The notes: a model not told the origin generated them from the letters alone. A stretch of DNA of 64,000 bases from Nibrella saemangeumensis (GCF_039541915.1 NZ_BAABHD010000074.1:13035-77034); one strand, 5' to 3'. Positions 9,480 through 19,338 are shown, counted from the stretch's first letter. Made by a program: numbers and translations.

Positions 9480-10742
9480 ATGTCGGTCATTGCAGCAGAA
9501 AATATCAGCAAACGGTACATCATAGATCATAAACGGGGCAAGGGTACCAATACGTTACGCGACGTGGTAACGGAGAGCTTCCGTAACTGGTTTGGCCGCA
9601 AACAAGACCCGGATCAAACGCTGGAAAGAGAAGAGTTCTGGGCGTTGCGTGATGTCAACTTCAGCATCAACCAGGGCGACCGTGTGGGGATCGTCGGCCA
9701 TAACGGAGCCGGCAAGTCGACGCTGCTTAAAATCCTCAGCAAGATCACAGAGCCAACTACGGGTTCGGTCCGGATACAGGGCCGTGTGGCTAGCCTGCTG
9801 GAAGTCGGCACCGGATTTCATCCGGAGTTAACGGGCCGTGAAAACATTTACCTCAACGGTTCTATCCTGGGCATGAAGCGGGAAGAAATCCGGAAGGCTT
9901 TTGATGAGATTGTGGATTTCGGCGGTATTGAGAAGTTCCTCGATACACCCGTTAAGCGGTACTCGTCGGGTATGTACGTACGGTTGGGCTTTGCTATTGC
10001 CGCTCATCTCGATCCGGAAATCATGATTATCGATGAGGTTCTGGCGGTGGGCGATGCCGAGTTCCAGAAGAAATGTCTCGGCAAAATGCGTGATGTATCC
10101 GCCAGCGGACGCACCATCCTGTTTGTCAGTCATAACCTGACCGCCGTTCAGGCACTTTGTAACAAGACTTTTTACTTTGAAAAGGGAAGACTGATGGAGC
10201 AGGGCGAAACAAACCACGTCATTGCTTCTTACCTGAGCAGAGTATCGAAAACAAAACTGATTCGCACCTGGGAAACGCCCGAAGAAGCACCCGGCAACGA
10301 TCAGGTACGCATCCGGCGCGTCGAGCTGATTCCGGAATACCCCGACAAAACTACCCACATAGATGTGCGGACGCCCATGCGGGTACGCTTTGAGTTCTGG
10401 AACATGATGGACCGGGCCAACCTGAATCTGAGCCTGCACCTGAACTCCCTGACCGGCGAATGCATTTTCAACGTCGGCACACAATCGAAGCCGTACAGCA
10501 AAGGGCTGATTGCCGGCGAATGCTATATTCCGGGGTATTTCCTGAACGATGGATCGTACTCTATTTCTGTAATGGTCGTAAAAGATACGGTTACCCCGTT
10601 GTTCAATCTGGAAGAAGGCATTACTTTCGAGGTAGAAGATTACCGGGAGGGAGTTGCCTGGTATGGAAAGTGGCCGGGTTATGTACGTCCGCAGTTTCCG
10701 TTTGACATGAAAATGGTAGAAGAGGAGGCATTCGCTAAATGA
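9480..10742 (+). CDS. ABC transporter ATPase with C-terminal glycan-binding domain (Wzt-like)
   Basis: A 420-residue nucleotide-binding subunit. Walker A is GHNGAGKST (73-81), the signature is YSSGM (161-165), Walker B is IMIIDE (181-186), and the H-loop is FVSHNL. Residues 1-250 form the ATPase. Residues of about 275-410 form a beta-rich extension like the carbohydrate-recognition domain of Wzt proteins, which in studied systems recognises the modified chain terminus and sets export specificity. It pairs with the permease 29 bases upstream, and its stop overlaps the aminotransferase start by 4 bases (ATGA). The mature part of the glycan made by this cluster is the likely ligand of the C-terminal domain. 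Confidence 0.93.
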   Translation: MSVIAAENISKRYIIDHKRGKGTNTLRDVVTESFRNWFGRKQDPDQTLEREEFWALRDVNFSINQGDRVGIVGHNGAGKSTLLKILSKITEPTTGSVRIQGRVASLLEVGTGFHPELTGRENIYLNGSILGMKREEIRKAFDEIVDFGGIEKFLDTPVKRYSSGMYVRLGFAIAAHLDPEIMIIDEVLAVGDAEFQKKCLGKMRDVSASGRTILFVSHNLTAVQALCNKTFYFEKGRLMEQGETNHVIASYLSRVSKTKLIRTWETPEEAPGNDQVRIRRVELIPEYPDKTTHIDVRTPMRVRFEFWNMMDRANLNLSLHLNSLTGECIFNVGTQSKPYSKGLIAGECYIPGYFLNDGSYSISVMVVKDTVTPLFNLEEGITFEVEDYREGVAWYGKWPGYVRPQFPFDMKMVEEEAFAK

Positions 10743-11824
10743 TTAATGTTACTAAATCGTACCTGCCCGACTTTAATGAGTATAGTCGCTATCTGGAAGG
10801 CATCTGGGATCGTGTTCATCTGACCAACGACGGTCCGCTGGTGCGCGAACTGGAAGATCGTCTGAAGGAATATCTGGGCGTAAAACACCTGAAGTTCTGC
10901 AGCAATGGCACCGTGGTCCTGCAAATGGCTCTGAAAGCCCTTCAGATTACCAAAGAAGTCATTACCACGCCGTTTTCGTACTGTGCTACCACCAATGCCA
11001 TTCTGTGGGAAAACTGTACGCCGGTCTTTGCGGACATTCACCCGGAAGACTTTTGTATTGACCCCACTAAAATAGAAGCGCTCATCACCGAAAACACGCA
11101 GGCGATTCTGGCAACGCACGTTTATGGTAATGCCTGTAGCGTTGATGAGATTCAGGCCATTGCTGACAAATACAACCTTAAAGTCATTTACGACGGGGCT
11201 CATGCGTTTGGTGTTCAACACAACAATAAGGCACTGCTTAGTTATGGCGACCTGAGTACCTGCAGCTTTCACGCAACCAAAGTTTTTCATACCGTCGAAG
11301 GCGGTTGTATTATCACGAACGACGATGAAATGGCCAGCAAGCTGCACTTTTACCGGAGCTTTGGACACCGTAACGATGACTATCAGAGCATTGGCATCAA
11401 CGCCAAAAACTCCGAATTTCACGCGGCTATGGGGCTATGCAACCTGCCGAAAATTGGGGAACTGATTGCAGCCCGCCAGCAAGTATCGGCCTGGTATGAT
11501 AACCGTCTGGATTTTGACCGGATTTCCCGCCCCACCCGGCTACCGGGTCTGGAATACAATTATGCCTATTATCCGGTGGTATTGGAGTCGGAACAGAAGT
11601 TGTTTGAGGTTCGGGATGCACTCAATAAAGAGGCTATATTTCCCCGGCGCTATTTTTACCCGTCGCTGAATACGCTGTCGTTTATTCAGCCCTATCAGCC
11701 CTGTCCGGTGTCCGAGGATATTGCGGGGCGGGTGCTTTGCCTGCCATTGTACCCGGACCTGCCGGAAGAAGACGTAGACCGCATTTGTTCGATTGTCAAT
11801 GAAGCCGCCTATATAACGGCTTAA
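10739..11824 (+). CDS. DegT/DnrJ/EryC1/StrS family sugar aminotransferase
   Basis: A 361-residue PLP-dependent enzyme that would transaminate a keto-sugar nucleotide to an amino sugar. The Schiff-base lysine is Lys181 in SFHATKVFHTVEGG, and Asp152 in YDGAHAFG is the residue that pairs with the pyridine nitrogen. NDGPLVRELE and FCSNGTVVLQMALKAL near the N-terminus are also typical. The exact sugar cannot be read from the sequence. With the nearby WbqC and NeuD-type proteins it suggests that the exported glycan contains an N-acylated amino sugar. Translationally coupled to the ABC ATPase. Confidence 0.92.
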   Translation: MINVTKSYLPDFNEYSRYLEGIWDRVHLTNDGPLVRELEDRLKEYLGVKHLKFCSNGTVVLQMALKALQITKEVITTPFSYCATTNAILWENCTPVFADIHPEDFCIDPTKIEALITENTQAILATHVYGNACSVDEIQAIADKYNLKVIYDGAHAFGVQHNNKALLSYGDLSTCSFHATKVFHTVEGGCIITNDDEMASKLHFYRSFGHRNDDYQSIGINAKNSEFHAAMGLCNLPKIGELIAARQQVSAWYDNRLDFDRISRPTRLPGLEYNYAYYPVVLESEQKLFEVRDALNKEAIFPRRYFYPSLNTLSFIQPYQPCPVSEDIAGRVLCLPLYPDLPEEDVDRICSIVNEAAYITA

Positions 11825-11879
11825 CGGTTTATCGTCCGTAACGAAACTATCCACCTTTGCTACCTGACCTGATTTGGCT

Positions 11880-13913
11880 ATGACGGCTCTCTATTTGCTG
11901 TCTTTTATTCTTTTTGTCGGCTATGTAGGCTGGCTGGCGGCCCGCATCAGCCGGCCCTCCCTGACCGATTGGCTGCTTACCTCATTCCTGCTGTTTACCG
12001 GGAGTGTCATCCTGACCGGCTTCATCCTGTCTGCGCTGTACCTGACGGCTACAACACCGGCCTGGGCCGTTGGCGTTTTTATAACGGCTTCGGTTATCGG
12101 CTGGCTGATACGCAGGCTGGTACCGGATCATTCTCCTTTTTCAGTCAGACAATTGCTGCGGGAACGCCGGCAACTTTTCAGCCGGTGGTATGGGTCGCTC
12201 AGTCCGTACCTAAAAGGGATTTTTACGACCATGTTCCTGACGCTGGCGATTATTGCCTTTACTAATCTGCTGCTGTCGCTGTTTACGGTGCCGAACGAGT
12301 GGGATAGTATGACGGGGCACCTCAACCGGGTGATGCAGTACATCCAGCGAGGCAGTATGCGGCATTTCGGTGGCACCAACTGGAACATGGATACCTACCC
12401 GAAGAGTGTATGTACTCTCCAGATTTATTCGTTTCTGATCACCGGCCGCTTCGAGAGCGCTTTTCGGCTGATTCACCACCTGTCCTACTGGGTTGGCATG
12501 GTGGCTGTGTTTGGGATTATCCAGCGTATCGGGAATAACCTCAGTGCCAGTTCCTTCTGCGCTCTGGCTTATGGCCTGCTGCCCAATTTTTTAATGCAGG
12601 CTATCACGACCGAAACCGATATTGTTCTGACAGCTTACCTGAGTGTGCTGCTGTATATGCTCTTTACCTACCGCCACACCCGCAACAGCCGTTATCTCTA
12701 CCTGGCTGGCATGACGTTCGGGATTGCTTACGGGCATAAGATAACATTCACACTGCTCTTGCCGTCGGTATTTGTCGTTATGATCTATACCGTCTTTCTG
12801 GCTCAGAACTTCGGCCAGTTTTTCGGACGGGTTCGCCGGTTGGCGCTGGCGATTATCGTGGGCATGTGCATATGGACTTTTCCGACGGGCTACCTGAAAA
12901 ACATTGAAGTCTTTGGCCACCCGATTGGGCCCCCTACGGCATTAAAGCATCAGTCGGTGGAGCGTGCCGGTTCGCTGGGCAACCTGCTGGAGCAGGGCAG
13001 CCGCAATGTAGTCCGCTACGCCTACGATCACTTTAACCTCGACGGTATTCGTAACCTGCCCGAGGGTGTTGACCTGAACGTGCAAATGCGCAAGCCAGCG
13101 GTATGGCTCGAAGATAAACTGCGGATGCGGCTCGACGAAGAGACCGACTTCTCGATTAGGCCCTTCGTCTTTAACCGCCAGTTTGTTTTTTATAATGCAA
13201 ATCCATACTGGGGTGTTTTCGGCTTTGGCCTGATTATCCCCCTGTTACTATTGACTCTGACAGGAATTGTCAGGTCGGTACCTCATGTGTACCTGGGTAT
13301 TGCGGCACTTCTGCATTTTGCGGCTCTCTCCTACTCAGCTCCGTACGATCCGTTCAAAGGCCGTTATTTCATCGAAACGGGCCTGTTTGGGGTAACGTTT
13401 CTGGCGCTGCTGTTCCTGAGTCCCCGGGTTTCTGTTGACAAACCCGGCCGACCTAGCGGTAAGGCTTACGTCGGGCTGGTTACCGTTCTGGGTTGCCTTT
13501 CGGCGCTACTCTGCGTGTTTTTCAACATCCGGGCGCTACCATTCAGCTGGAACGGCTACGAATCGGCCTTTACGGCCAACCGAATTCGCCAGATGACAGT
13601 CGGACGCCCGGACATCTATGTGCCCTACAGCCGTTTCGACTCTATTGTGCCCCCAAACGCTACCGTCGCGCTGGGAACCATTAATGACGACTATGAGTAT
13701 CCGCTCTACGGTAAAGGCCTGTCCCGGCGACTAATTACCATTAACCCCTTTGAAAAAGGGGTTCAGCCTATTCCGAAAGAAGCCGATTACCTGTTTTTTG
13801 CCAAGAGCGTAATCACTCCGCAACCGGGCGACATCCGGCTCGGCACCGACACCACCCAGCGTGACAAAATGATTGTACCGGCTGAGGACTATTATCTAAG
13901 GAAACTGAAATGA
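11880..13913 (+). CDS. multi-pass membrane glycosyltransferase-like protein (GT-C fold)
   Basis: A 677-residue integral membrane protein with about a dozen hydrophobic segments and a soluble C-terminal tail. The layout resembles GT-C glycosyltransferases (PMT/ArnT type), which use polyprenyl-linked donors: a long loop after the first helices with an acidic patch (FTVPNEWDSMTGHLNRVMQ, about 137-155) where GT-C enzymes place their catalytic acid. The start is the ATG at 11880; the TTG two codons upstream is less likely. It may add a branch sugar on the periplasmic side, but no family member can be named with certainty. Confidence 0.6.
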   Translation: MTALYLLSFILFVGYVGWLAARISRPSLTDWLLTSFLLFTGSVILTGFILSALYLTATTPAWAVGVFITASVIGWLIRRLVPDHSPFSVRQLLRERRQLFSRWYGSLSPYLKGIFTTMFLTLAIIAFTNLLLSLFTVPNEWDSMTGHLNRVMQYIQRGSMRHFGGTNWNMDTYPKSVCTLQIYSFLITGRFESAFRLIHHLSYWVGMVAVFGIIQRIGNNLSASSFCALAYGLLPNFLMQAITTETDIVLTAYLSVLLYMLFTYRHTRNSRYLYLAGMTFGIAYGHKITFTLLLPSVFVVMIYTVFLAQNFGQFFGRVRRLALAIIVGMCIWTFPTGYLKNIEVFGHPIGPPTALKHQSVERAGSLGNLLEQGSRNVVRYAYDHFNLDGIRNLPEGVDLNVQMRKPAVWLEDKLRMRLDEETDFSIRPFVFNRQFVFYNANPYWGVFGFGLIIPLLLLTLTGIVRSVPHVYLGIAALLHFAALSYSAPYDPFKGRYFIETGLFGVTFLALLFLSPRVSVDKPGRPSGKAYVGLVTVLGCLSALLCVFFNIRALPFSWNGYESAFTANRIRQMTVGRPDIYVPYSRFDSIVPPNATVALGTINDDYEYPLYGKGLSRRLITINPFEKGVQPIPKEADYLFFAKSVITPQPGDIRLGTDTTQRDKMIVPAEDYYLRKLK

Positions 13914-13930
13914 GCAGGCGGTTGCCGTGA

Positions 13931-13998
13931 GTAGTGGGCAGATCAAAAGCGACCTATTGTCAATGTTCTGCCTACTGCCCACTGCAAACTGCCCACTA
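13931..13998. repeat. intergenic inverted repeat with duplicated right arm
   Basis: GTAGTGGGCAG (13931-13941) is complementary to CTGCCCACT (13975-13983) and again to CTGCCCACTA (13989-13998). Two alternative hairpins are therefore possible in the gap before the WbqC gene. Confidence 0.6.
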
Positions 13999-14006
13999 AA
14001 ATCGCT

Positions 14007-14705
14007 ATGAAGTTAGCTATCATGCAGCCTTATTTTCTGCCCTATATCGGGTATTTTCAGTTGATGAATCTGGTCGATAAATTCGTATTGTACGACGACG
14101 TAGCATTCATTAACCGGGGCTGGGTGAACCGTAACCGAATGCTGCTCAACGGCAAAGAACATCTGTTTACCATCCCGCTGAAAGAAGCCAGTCAGAACAA
14201 ACGGATTTGCGACATTGCCCTGGCCGACGATCCAAAGTGGCAGGATAAGTTGCTAAAAACGATTGAACAAGCTTACCGGAAAGCACCTTTTTATGAAACG
14301 GTTTTTCCGTTGACCGCAAAAATGATCAATTTTAGGGCGGAAAATATAGCCGGTTATATTCGGCATAGCTTCACCATCCTGAACCCTTACCTGGGTATTG
14401 AGACGGAACTGGTGCCTTCATCAACGATATACGCCAATACCGAATTGAAGGCACAGGAGCGAATCCTGGCTATTTGCCGCCAGGAAAATGCGACGCATTA
14501 CATTAACCCAATCGGCGGCCTGGAGCTTTACCGAAAAGAAGATTTTGCCGGAGCAGACATACAGCTTAGCTTTATCCGGTCGCAACCGGTGACGTATCCA
14601 CAATTCCGGAACGAGTTTGTGCCCTGGCTGTCCATTCTGGATATTCTGATGTTTAATGAGCCGGCGACGATCCGGACCATGTTAGATAAATACGAACTGT
14701 TGTGA
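14007..14705 (+). CDS. WbqC family protein
   Basis: A 232-residue protein with the family's opening motif (MKLAIMQPYFLPYIGYFQLM), followed by VDKFVLYDDVAFINRGWVNR and a GGLELY motif near residue 171. WbqC-like proteins occur in O-antigen and capsule clusters, often beside aminotransferases and formyl- or acyltransferases; their biochemical activity is not well defined. Here it lies between a GT-C-like gene and a NeuD-type acyltransferase, which supports a part in amino-sugar synthesis. Confidence 0.88.
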   Translation: MKLAIMQPYFLPYIGYFQLMNLVDKFVLYDDVAFINRGWVNRNRMLLNGKEHLFTIPLKEASQNKRICDIALADDPKWQDKLLKTIEQAYRKAPFYETVFPLTAKMINFRAENIAGYIRHSFTILNPYLGIETELVPSSTIYANTELKAQERILAICRQENATHYINPIGGLELYRKEDFAGADIQLSFIRSQPVTYPQFRNEFVPWLSILDILMFNEPATIRTMLDKYELL

Positions 14706-14719
14706 TCTGAAACGAACCT

Positions 14720-15373
14720 ATGGCTAAAGTTGTCATTTTTGGGGTCCTGGACACGGCCGAGCTGGCCCATTTTTACCTGACTAACGACTCGGATCACGAG
14801 GTAGCAGCCTTTACGGTTAACCGGGAGTACCTCGAACAAAACCAGTTTAAGGGCCTGCCGGTAGTACCGTTTGAAGAGGTAGAGACGCTGTATCCGCCAC
14901 AGGACTTCAAGTTCTTTGCACCCATGACCGGCCGGAAGATGAATAAAAACCGGGAGAGCGTGTATCTGCAGGCTAAAGCCAAAGGCTACGAGTTTATTTC
15001 TTACATCAGCTCGAAAGCTACGCTGTTTGGCAACACCATTGGTGAAAACTGTTTTATCCTGGAAGATAACACAATCCAGCCTTTTACAACCATTGGCAAC
15101 AATGTCGTGCTCTGGAGCGGTAACCATATCGGTCACCACGGACAGATCAAAGACCATGTGTTTTTTACCTCGCACGTGGTGCTATCAGGCCATTGCGTAG
15201 TAGAATCGTATTGTTTCTTTGGCGTCAACAGCACCATCCGCGACTACACGCATATTGCGACCGGGACGCTGGTTGGTATGGCAGCCGCAATCTATAAAAA
15301 CACCGAAGAGTGGGGGGTATACATTGGCAATCCGGCCAAAAAGCTCCCTCAGCCAAGCCACGAAGCCTATTAA
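14720..15373 (+). CDS. NeuD/PglD-type sugar O/N-acyltransferase (left-handed beta-helix)
   Basis: A 217-residue acyltransferase. The N-terminal third has a Rossmann-like start (KVVIFGVLDTAELAHFYL). The C-terminal two thirds are hexapeptide repeats (IGENCFILEDNTIQPFTTIGNNV and onward) that form the beta-helix, with His candidates in GNHIGHHGQI. The ending YIGNPAKKL is typical. It would use acetyl-CoA to acylate an amino sugar such as the product of the aminotransferase encoded upstream. It lies 14 bases after the WbqC gene. Confidence 0.85.
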   Translation: MAKVVIFGVLDTAELAHFYLTNDSDHEVAAFTVNREYLEQNQFKGLPVVPFEEVETLYPPQDFKFFAPMTGRKMNKNRESVYLQAKAKGYEFISYISSKATLFGNTIGENCFILEDNTIQPFTTIGNNVVLWSGNHIGHHGQIKDHVFFTSHVVLSGHCVVESYCFFGVNSTIRDYTHIATGTLVGMAAAIYKNTEEWGVYIGNPAKKLPQPSHEAY

Positions 15374-15412
15374 GCGTTTGAGCCAGCCGGCTTAAACCAA
15401 AATCTTGACCCA

Positions 15413-16624
15413 TTGAGTAAACGAATCCTCTTTATCGGCCACGACGCCAACCGTGCTGGAGCGCAGTACCTGCTGCTCCACCTGCTGACTTATCTGCGTC
15501 AGGCGGGTATCGAGACGGCATTGCTGCTCGGCAGCGGAGGACCGTTATGGCCGGAATACGAGCAGGTGACTACCGTCTATGCGGGATTTGATCCGGCGGA
15601 ACAGAACAGCCAACCGGGTTTGCTAAGCCGGGCCCTGAGGAAGGTTGGGCTGGGAAACACGAACGGGCAGGACACGAAAAAGAAAGTTCTGGAAGAACTG
15701 CTGCCGGCATTGAAAGCCCGGCAGTTTGACCTGATCTTCTCGAACACCATCGCCAATGGCGAGTTGCTGCGCCTGCTTCAGCCGCTGAATATCCCGTTTG
15801 TTGCGTATGTCCACGAACTGGAAACGTCAATTCGGATCTACACCCATCCAGATGCACTGCGGTACCAACTCGATAATGCATCGTTGTTTCTCTGCGGGTC
15901 GGAAGCCGTACGCAGCAATCTGATCAGTACCCACGGATTGCCCGCCCGGAAAGCAACAGTTTTGAACTCATTCATCCAGACTCAGGTCTTACGCAATAAA
16001 CTGCAACATGTTGATCAGGCAGCGGTACGAACCCGCCTGGGCATTCCCGCCGATGCCGTGGTGGTGGGTGGCTGCGGCAATGCCGAGTGGCGTAAAGGAG
16101 TCGATCTTTTCGTACTGCTGGCCCAGCAGGTGATTAAGACCCACCCCGACACTTATTTTATCTGGGTAGGCGTTCCTAAAGCCAGCGAAGGCTATATTAA
16201 CTTGATGTATGACCTGGAACGAATGGGGCTCCAAACCCGCGTACACCTCATTGAACCCGGTGCCAATTACCTGGACTACGTTGCCTGTTTCGACATCTTT
16301 ACCCTGACATCACGCGAGGATCCATACCCACTCGTAATTCTGGAAGCCGGACTGAATCGCATCCCGGTTCTGTGCTTTCAGCAATCGGGCGGCAGCCCGG
16401 ATTATGTCGGTCAGGATACAGGCTGCCTGGTTCCCTACTCCGATGTATCGGCCATGGCGGAGGTAATCCGGCACCTGGCAGACAACCTGGCCGAACGATC
16501 CCGCCTGGGAGCCATCTTTTACGAACGGGCTATGGCGCACGATACAGAAACGCTGGTGCCCAATTTGTTAACTATCCTTGACTCAATGTTGCATGAATTG
16601 TCTCACCACCATGGTCGTCGGTAA
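15413..16624 (+). CDS. glycosyltransferase family 4
   Basis: A 403-residue GT-B enzyme. The N-terminal domain opens SKRILFIGHDANRAGAQYLL. The C-terminal donor domain has VGGCGNAEWRKGVDLF and the acidic sugar-nucleotide motif SREDPYPLVILEAGLNRIPV (near residues 302-321). It transfers an unknown sugar to the growing chain at the cytoplasmic face. The start appears to be TTG at 15413, since no ATG or GTG is in reach of the conserved N-terminus. Its 3' end overlaps the next gene by 14 bases. Confidence 0.88.
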   Translation: MSKRILFIGHDANRAGAQYLLLHLLTYLRQAGIETALLLGSGGPLWPEYEQVTTVYAGFDPAEQNSQPGLLSRALRKVGLGNTNGQDTKKKVLEELLPALKARQFDLIFSNTIANGELLRLLQPLNIPFVAYVHELETSIRIYTHPDALRYQLDNASLFLCGSEAVRSNLISTHGLPARKATVLNSFIQTQVLRNKLQHVDQAAVRTRLGIPADAVVVGGCGNAEWRKGVDLFVLLAQQVIKTHPDTYFIWVGVPKASEGYINLMYDLERMGLQTRVHLIEPGANYLDYVACFDIFTLTSREDPYPLVILEAGLNRIPVLCFQQSGGSPDYVGQDTGCLVPYSDVSAMAEVIRHLADNLAERSRLGAIFYERAMAHDTETLVPNLLTILDSMLHELSHHHGRR

Positions 16625-17297
16625 TGGCATGATCGCCCGGCACTTTCAGGAGTATGCCGAACGGGATGACGTTCTTATTTTTGCGTCCGGGGTATCCAAC
16701 TCCAAAGAAACCCGTCCGGAGCCATTCCTGCGCGAATGGAATCTGATGCAGGAGTGGGTGGCGCAGGCCGGCGACCGGCTGTTTGTTTATTTCAGTACCT
16801 GTAGCGTGGCCGATCCTACCGAGGAAAATGCCCCGTATGTACAGCATAAACTAGCCGTCGAAGAGTTTATTGCAACCCATACAAAACACTACCTGATCAT
16901 AAGAGCCTCCAACGTTGTTGGTGGAGCCGGCAACCCGCATACGATCCTGAATTATTTTCTGAACCGTGTGACCAGCGGAGAACCGTTCGACATTTGGCAG
17001 GGGGCTACCCGTAACCTGATTGATATAGACGATATGTATCGGGTGGTTACGTATTTTATGGAGCAAAAAGACCGCTGGAATCGTATTCTGAACGTAGCCA
17101 ACCCCTATAGTGTCAGTCCGTTGCAGATCGTCCGGGCGGTAGAGACCCATACCCGTCGGCAGGGAAATTACCGGCTGATAGCGAAGGGTAGTCCATTCGC
17201 CATTGATACGTCAGATTGTGCCGCCATTCTGGCAGACAGGCAGCACGACCTTCGTCCGGAGCAGTATCTGCATTATTTACTCCAGAAGTACTACTGA
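16611..17297 (+). CDS. NAD(P)-dependent epimerase/dehydratase-like protein (short SDR)
   Basis: A 228-residue Rossmann protein. The nucleotide-binding loop is VVGNGMIARHF at the N-terminus, Ser/Thr lie in YFSTCSV, and the catalytic-type YxxxK is YVQHK. It is about 80 residues shorter than usual extended SDR epimerases, so the substrate-binding part is reduced. The start chosen is ATG 16611, which places the glycine-rich loop at the very N-terminus as expected; an upstream TTG (16578) would add eleven unlikely residues. It overlaps the genes on both sides (14 bases before, 1 base after), so it is co-translated with the cluster. Sugar substrate unknown. Confidence 0.8.
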   Translation: MVVGNGMIARHFQEYAERDDVLIFASGVSNSKETRPEPFLREWNLMQEWVAQAGDRLFVYFSTCSVADPTEENAPYVQHKLAVEEFIATHTKHYLIIRASNVVGGAGNPHTILNYFLNRVTSGEPFDIWQGATRNLIDIDDMYRVVTYFMEQKDRWNRILNVANPYSVSPLQIVRAVETHTRRQGNYRLIAKGSPFAIDTSDCAAILADRQHDLRPEQYLHYLLQKYY

Positions 17298-18307
17298 TGA
17301 CGCTGGCGTTTACCATTTGTTCCGTCAATTACCTGGCTCAGGCCCGCACCCTGGGCGACTCGCTGCGGGAAACAAATCCGGATTGGACCTTTATTATTGG
17401 GTTAGTCGATAAGCTGGACGCGGCCGGTTTACCTGAAGCCCTGTATCCGCCGTACCCGATGCTTGAGGTGGACAAAATTGGTATACCCGATTTTGCAGGT
17501 ATGTGTGATCGTTACGATATTACGGAACTCAACACGGCCGTTAAACCATTTTTTATTAATTATTTTTACGATAAGTATCCAAAAGCCGATAAAATTATTT
17601 ACTTCGACCCGGATATTATCGTGTTTCAGCCGATGAACCGGCTGACTGATCACCTGGATCGATATAGTCTGGTGCTTACCCCGCATGCCTGTTCACCGGT
17701 CGACGACTGGGAGCGACCGAACGATCTGCACCACCTGAACACAGGCATTTTCAACCTGGGGTTTATTGGGCTCCGGAATACGGCAGATGCCCGTCAGTTT
17801 GTGGCCTGGTGGGCGCAGCGGCTGGTGTATGAGTGCCGGATTGATCTCTGTGCGGGCCTGTTTGTTGATCAGCACTGGGTCAATTTTGCACCGGTTTACC
17901 AGGATAGCGTCTGGATTGAAAAACATCCGGGTTATAATGTGGCGTACTGGAACCTGCATGAGCGCCACTTTACGGGTAGCCCGATTGAGCAGTCAGGGAA
18001 TAGGGGCCATTGGCTAATAAATGGAACGGAAACCTTGTTCTTTTTCCACTACAGCGGTTATAACCCAGATAAACCAACAGAAATATCCAAATATCAAACC
18101 AGGTATACGTTTGCTGAGCGGCCTGATGTAGTTTCTCTGTTTCGTTTGTACCGGGAGCGTCTGCTGGCGAACCAGAATGAAATCTATCGGCAATACCCGT
18201 GCGTATACATAAAACCACCCAGAATTGTACGTTATAAGCGGGTGCGTAAATGGTTAAAGGCACCGCTTAGCCAATTAATTGCTGTGTTAGAATCAGGAAA
18301 GTTATGA
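17297..18307 (+). CDS. glycosyltransferase with DxD motif (GT8-like fold)
   Basis: A 336-residue GT-A type transferase. A nucleotide-binding start (FTICSVNYLAQARTLGDSL) is followed by the metal-binding motif FDPDIIVF (Asp104-Pro-Asp106) and an HHLNTGIFNLGFIGL segment. ATG 17297 overlaps the previous stop (TGATG) and puts the conserved strand at the N-terminus, so the long upstream in-frame extension is rejected. A paralogue lies at 21211-22200. Its own stop overlaps the next start as ATGA. Confidence 0.8.
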   Translation: MTLAFTICSVNYLAQARTLGDSLRETNPDWTFIIGLVDKLDAAGLPEALYPPYPMLEVDKIGIPDFAGMCDRYDITELNTAVKPFFINYFYDKYPKADKIIYFDPDIIVFQPMNRLTDHLDRYSLVLTPHACSPVDDWERPNDLHHLNTGIFNLGFIGLRNTADARQFVAWWAQRLVYECRIDLCAGLFVDQHWVNFAPVYQDSVWIEKHPGYNVAYWNLHERHFTGSPIEQSGNRGHWLINGTETLFFFHYSGYNPDKPTEISKYQTRYTFAERPDVVSLFRLYRERLLANQNEIYRQYPCVYIKPPRIVRYKRVRKWLKAPLSQLIAVLESGKL

Positions 18308-19338
18308 TGTCATGGTCACGCTTTGTTGCTCTTTGGACTCACCGCTACCATAAATACACCCATATTGCGGGGAAGTTTATTTCCTTCTCTGTCAAATACT
18401 TCCAGTTACGGCGCCTGAAAGCCAGCCTCGGCGACCGGCAGCTGATTGGTATTATATTGTCCGAACAGTTTGGCGATATTGTAGCCTGTGAGCCTATTGC
18501 GCGAGAGGTACGCCAGCACCACCCTGATGCATACATCATCTGGTTTGTTCGCAAGGCTTATGTCGAATTGGTGGCTCACCACCCGGATCTGGACGGGTAT
18601 CTGATCGAAAAATGTCCGGGTGAGCGGGAGAGGCTTCTTCGCTCCGGCATACTGGATAAATTTTATAACCTTCACCTCTCCCACCGGAAATGTAAGTACT
18701 GTTTCGAGGATCCTACAAATCCGATCGCCGACAATCTGGACATTACTTATGTCAATTATTATCACAAAGGCAACCTCCTGTATGTTTTTTCGCAGGCGGC
18801 CGGGCTACCACCCATTGAGGATGAACCCAGGCTGTACATTCCGGAGGCCGTAAGCCGCCGGGTAGATAGCCTGAAACTTCCTCCGCTCACAGTTGTGATC
18901 CACTGTCAGTCTACCTACGGACCACGCGACTGGTCGGCAGCCAACTGGACGCGGCTGGTTCGGTGGATTCTTGAAGCCTATCCTTATTCGGTGGTTGAGG
19001 TAGGCCTTAACCCCGTTGTTCACATAGAGCATCCGCGCTTTCATAATTTGTGCGGCCGGTTACAACTCCTCGAAACAGCCGAAGTGATTCGGCGCAGCCA
19101 GTTGTTTATGGGCATCGACAGTGGTCCGGCCCACCTGGCCAATGCAGCTGGCACCGACGGTATTATTTTATTGGGTCAACTGTTCGACTTTGTAGAATAT
19201 ATGCCGTATTCCGGACGCTACAAGCGTGGAGAGGGGGCGACCATTCTTAATTACCACGGTCATCCCTGCGCCGACCTGCCATACGAATGGGTGCAGGAGG
19301 CTGTTGAGTACCGGCTGAGTCAAGTAAACCAGGTATGA
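18304..19338 (+). CDS. glycosyltransferase family 9 (heptosyltransferase-like)
   Basis: A 344-residue GT-B protein of the ADP-heptose:LPS heptosyltransferase family. Visible signatures are LSEQFGDIVACEPIAREVR in the N-domain and LFMGIDSGPAHLANAAG in the C-domain. The acceptor and donor are unknown; outside LPS core clusters GT9 enzymes act on other sugars. It overlaps its neighbours by 4 bases at each end. Confidence 0.88.
   Translation: MMSWSRFVALWTHRYHKYTHIAGKFISFSVKYFQLRRLKASLGDRQLIGIILSEQFGDIVACEPIAREVRQHHPDAYIIWFVRKAYVELVAHHPDLDGYLIEKCPGERERLLRSGILDKFYNLHLSHRKCKYCFEDPTNPIADNLDITYVNYYHKGNLLYVFSQAAGLPPIEDEPRLYIPEAVSRRVDSLKLPPLTVVIHCQSTYGPRDWSAANWTRLVRWILEAYPYSVVEVGLNPVVHIEHPRFHNLCGRLQLLETAEVIRRSQLFMGIDSGPAHLANAAGTDGIILLGQLFDFVEYMPYSGRYKRGEGATILNYHGHPCADLPYEWVQEAVEYRLSQVNQV

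Noticed and set aside
9828..10484. 218-residue minus-strand frame under the ABC ATPase gene
   Set aside because: The plus strand carries all ABC motifs, and the antisense frame shows no family signature.
10679..11422. 247-residue minus-strand frame under the aminotransferase gene
   Set aside because: The plus-strand aminotransferase is certain (Lys181 motif), so the antisense frame is a by-product of GC-rich codons.
14528..15175. 215-residue minus-strand frame opposite the WbqC and acyltransferase genes
   Set aside because: It spans two well-supported plus-strand genes and shows no domain.
17216..17296. N-terminal extension of the glycosyltransferase at 17297
   Set aside because: It overlaps the preceding epimerase-like gene; ATG 17297 in the TGATG overlap gives the family's usual N-terminus.
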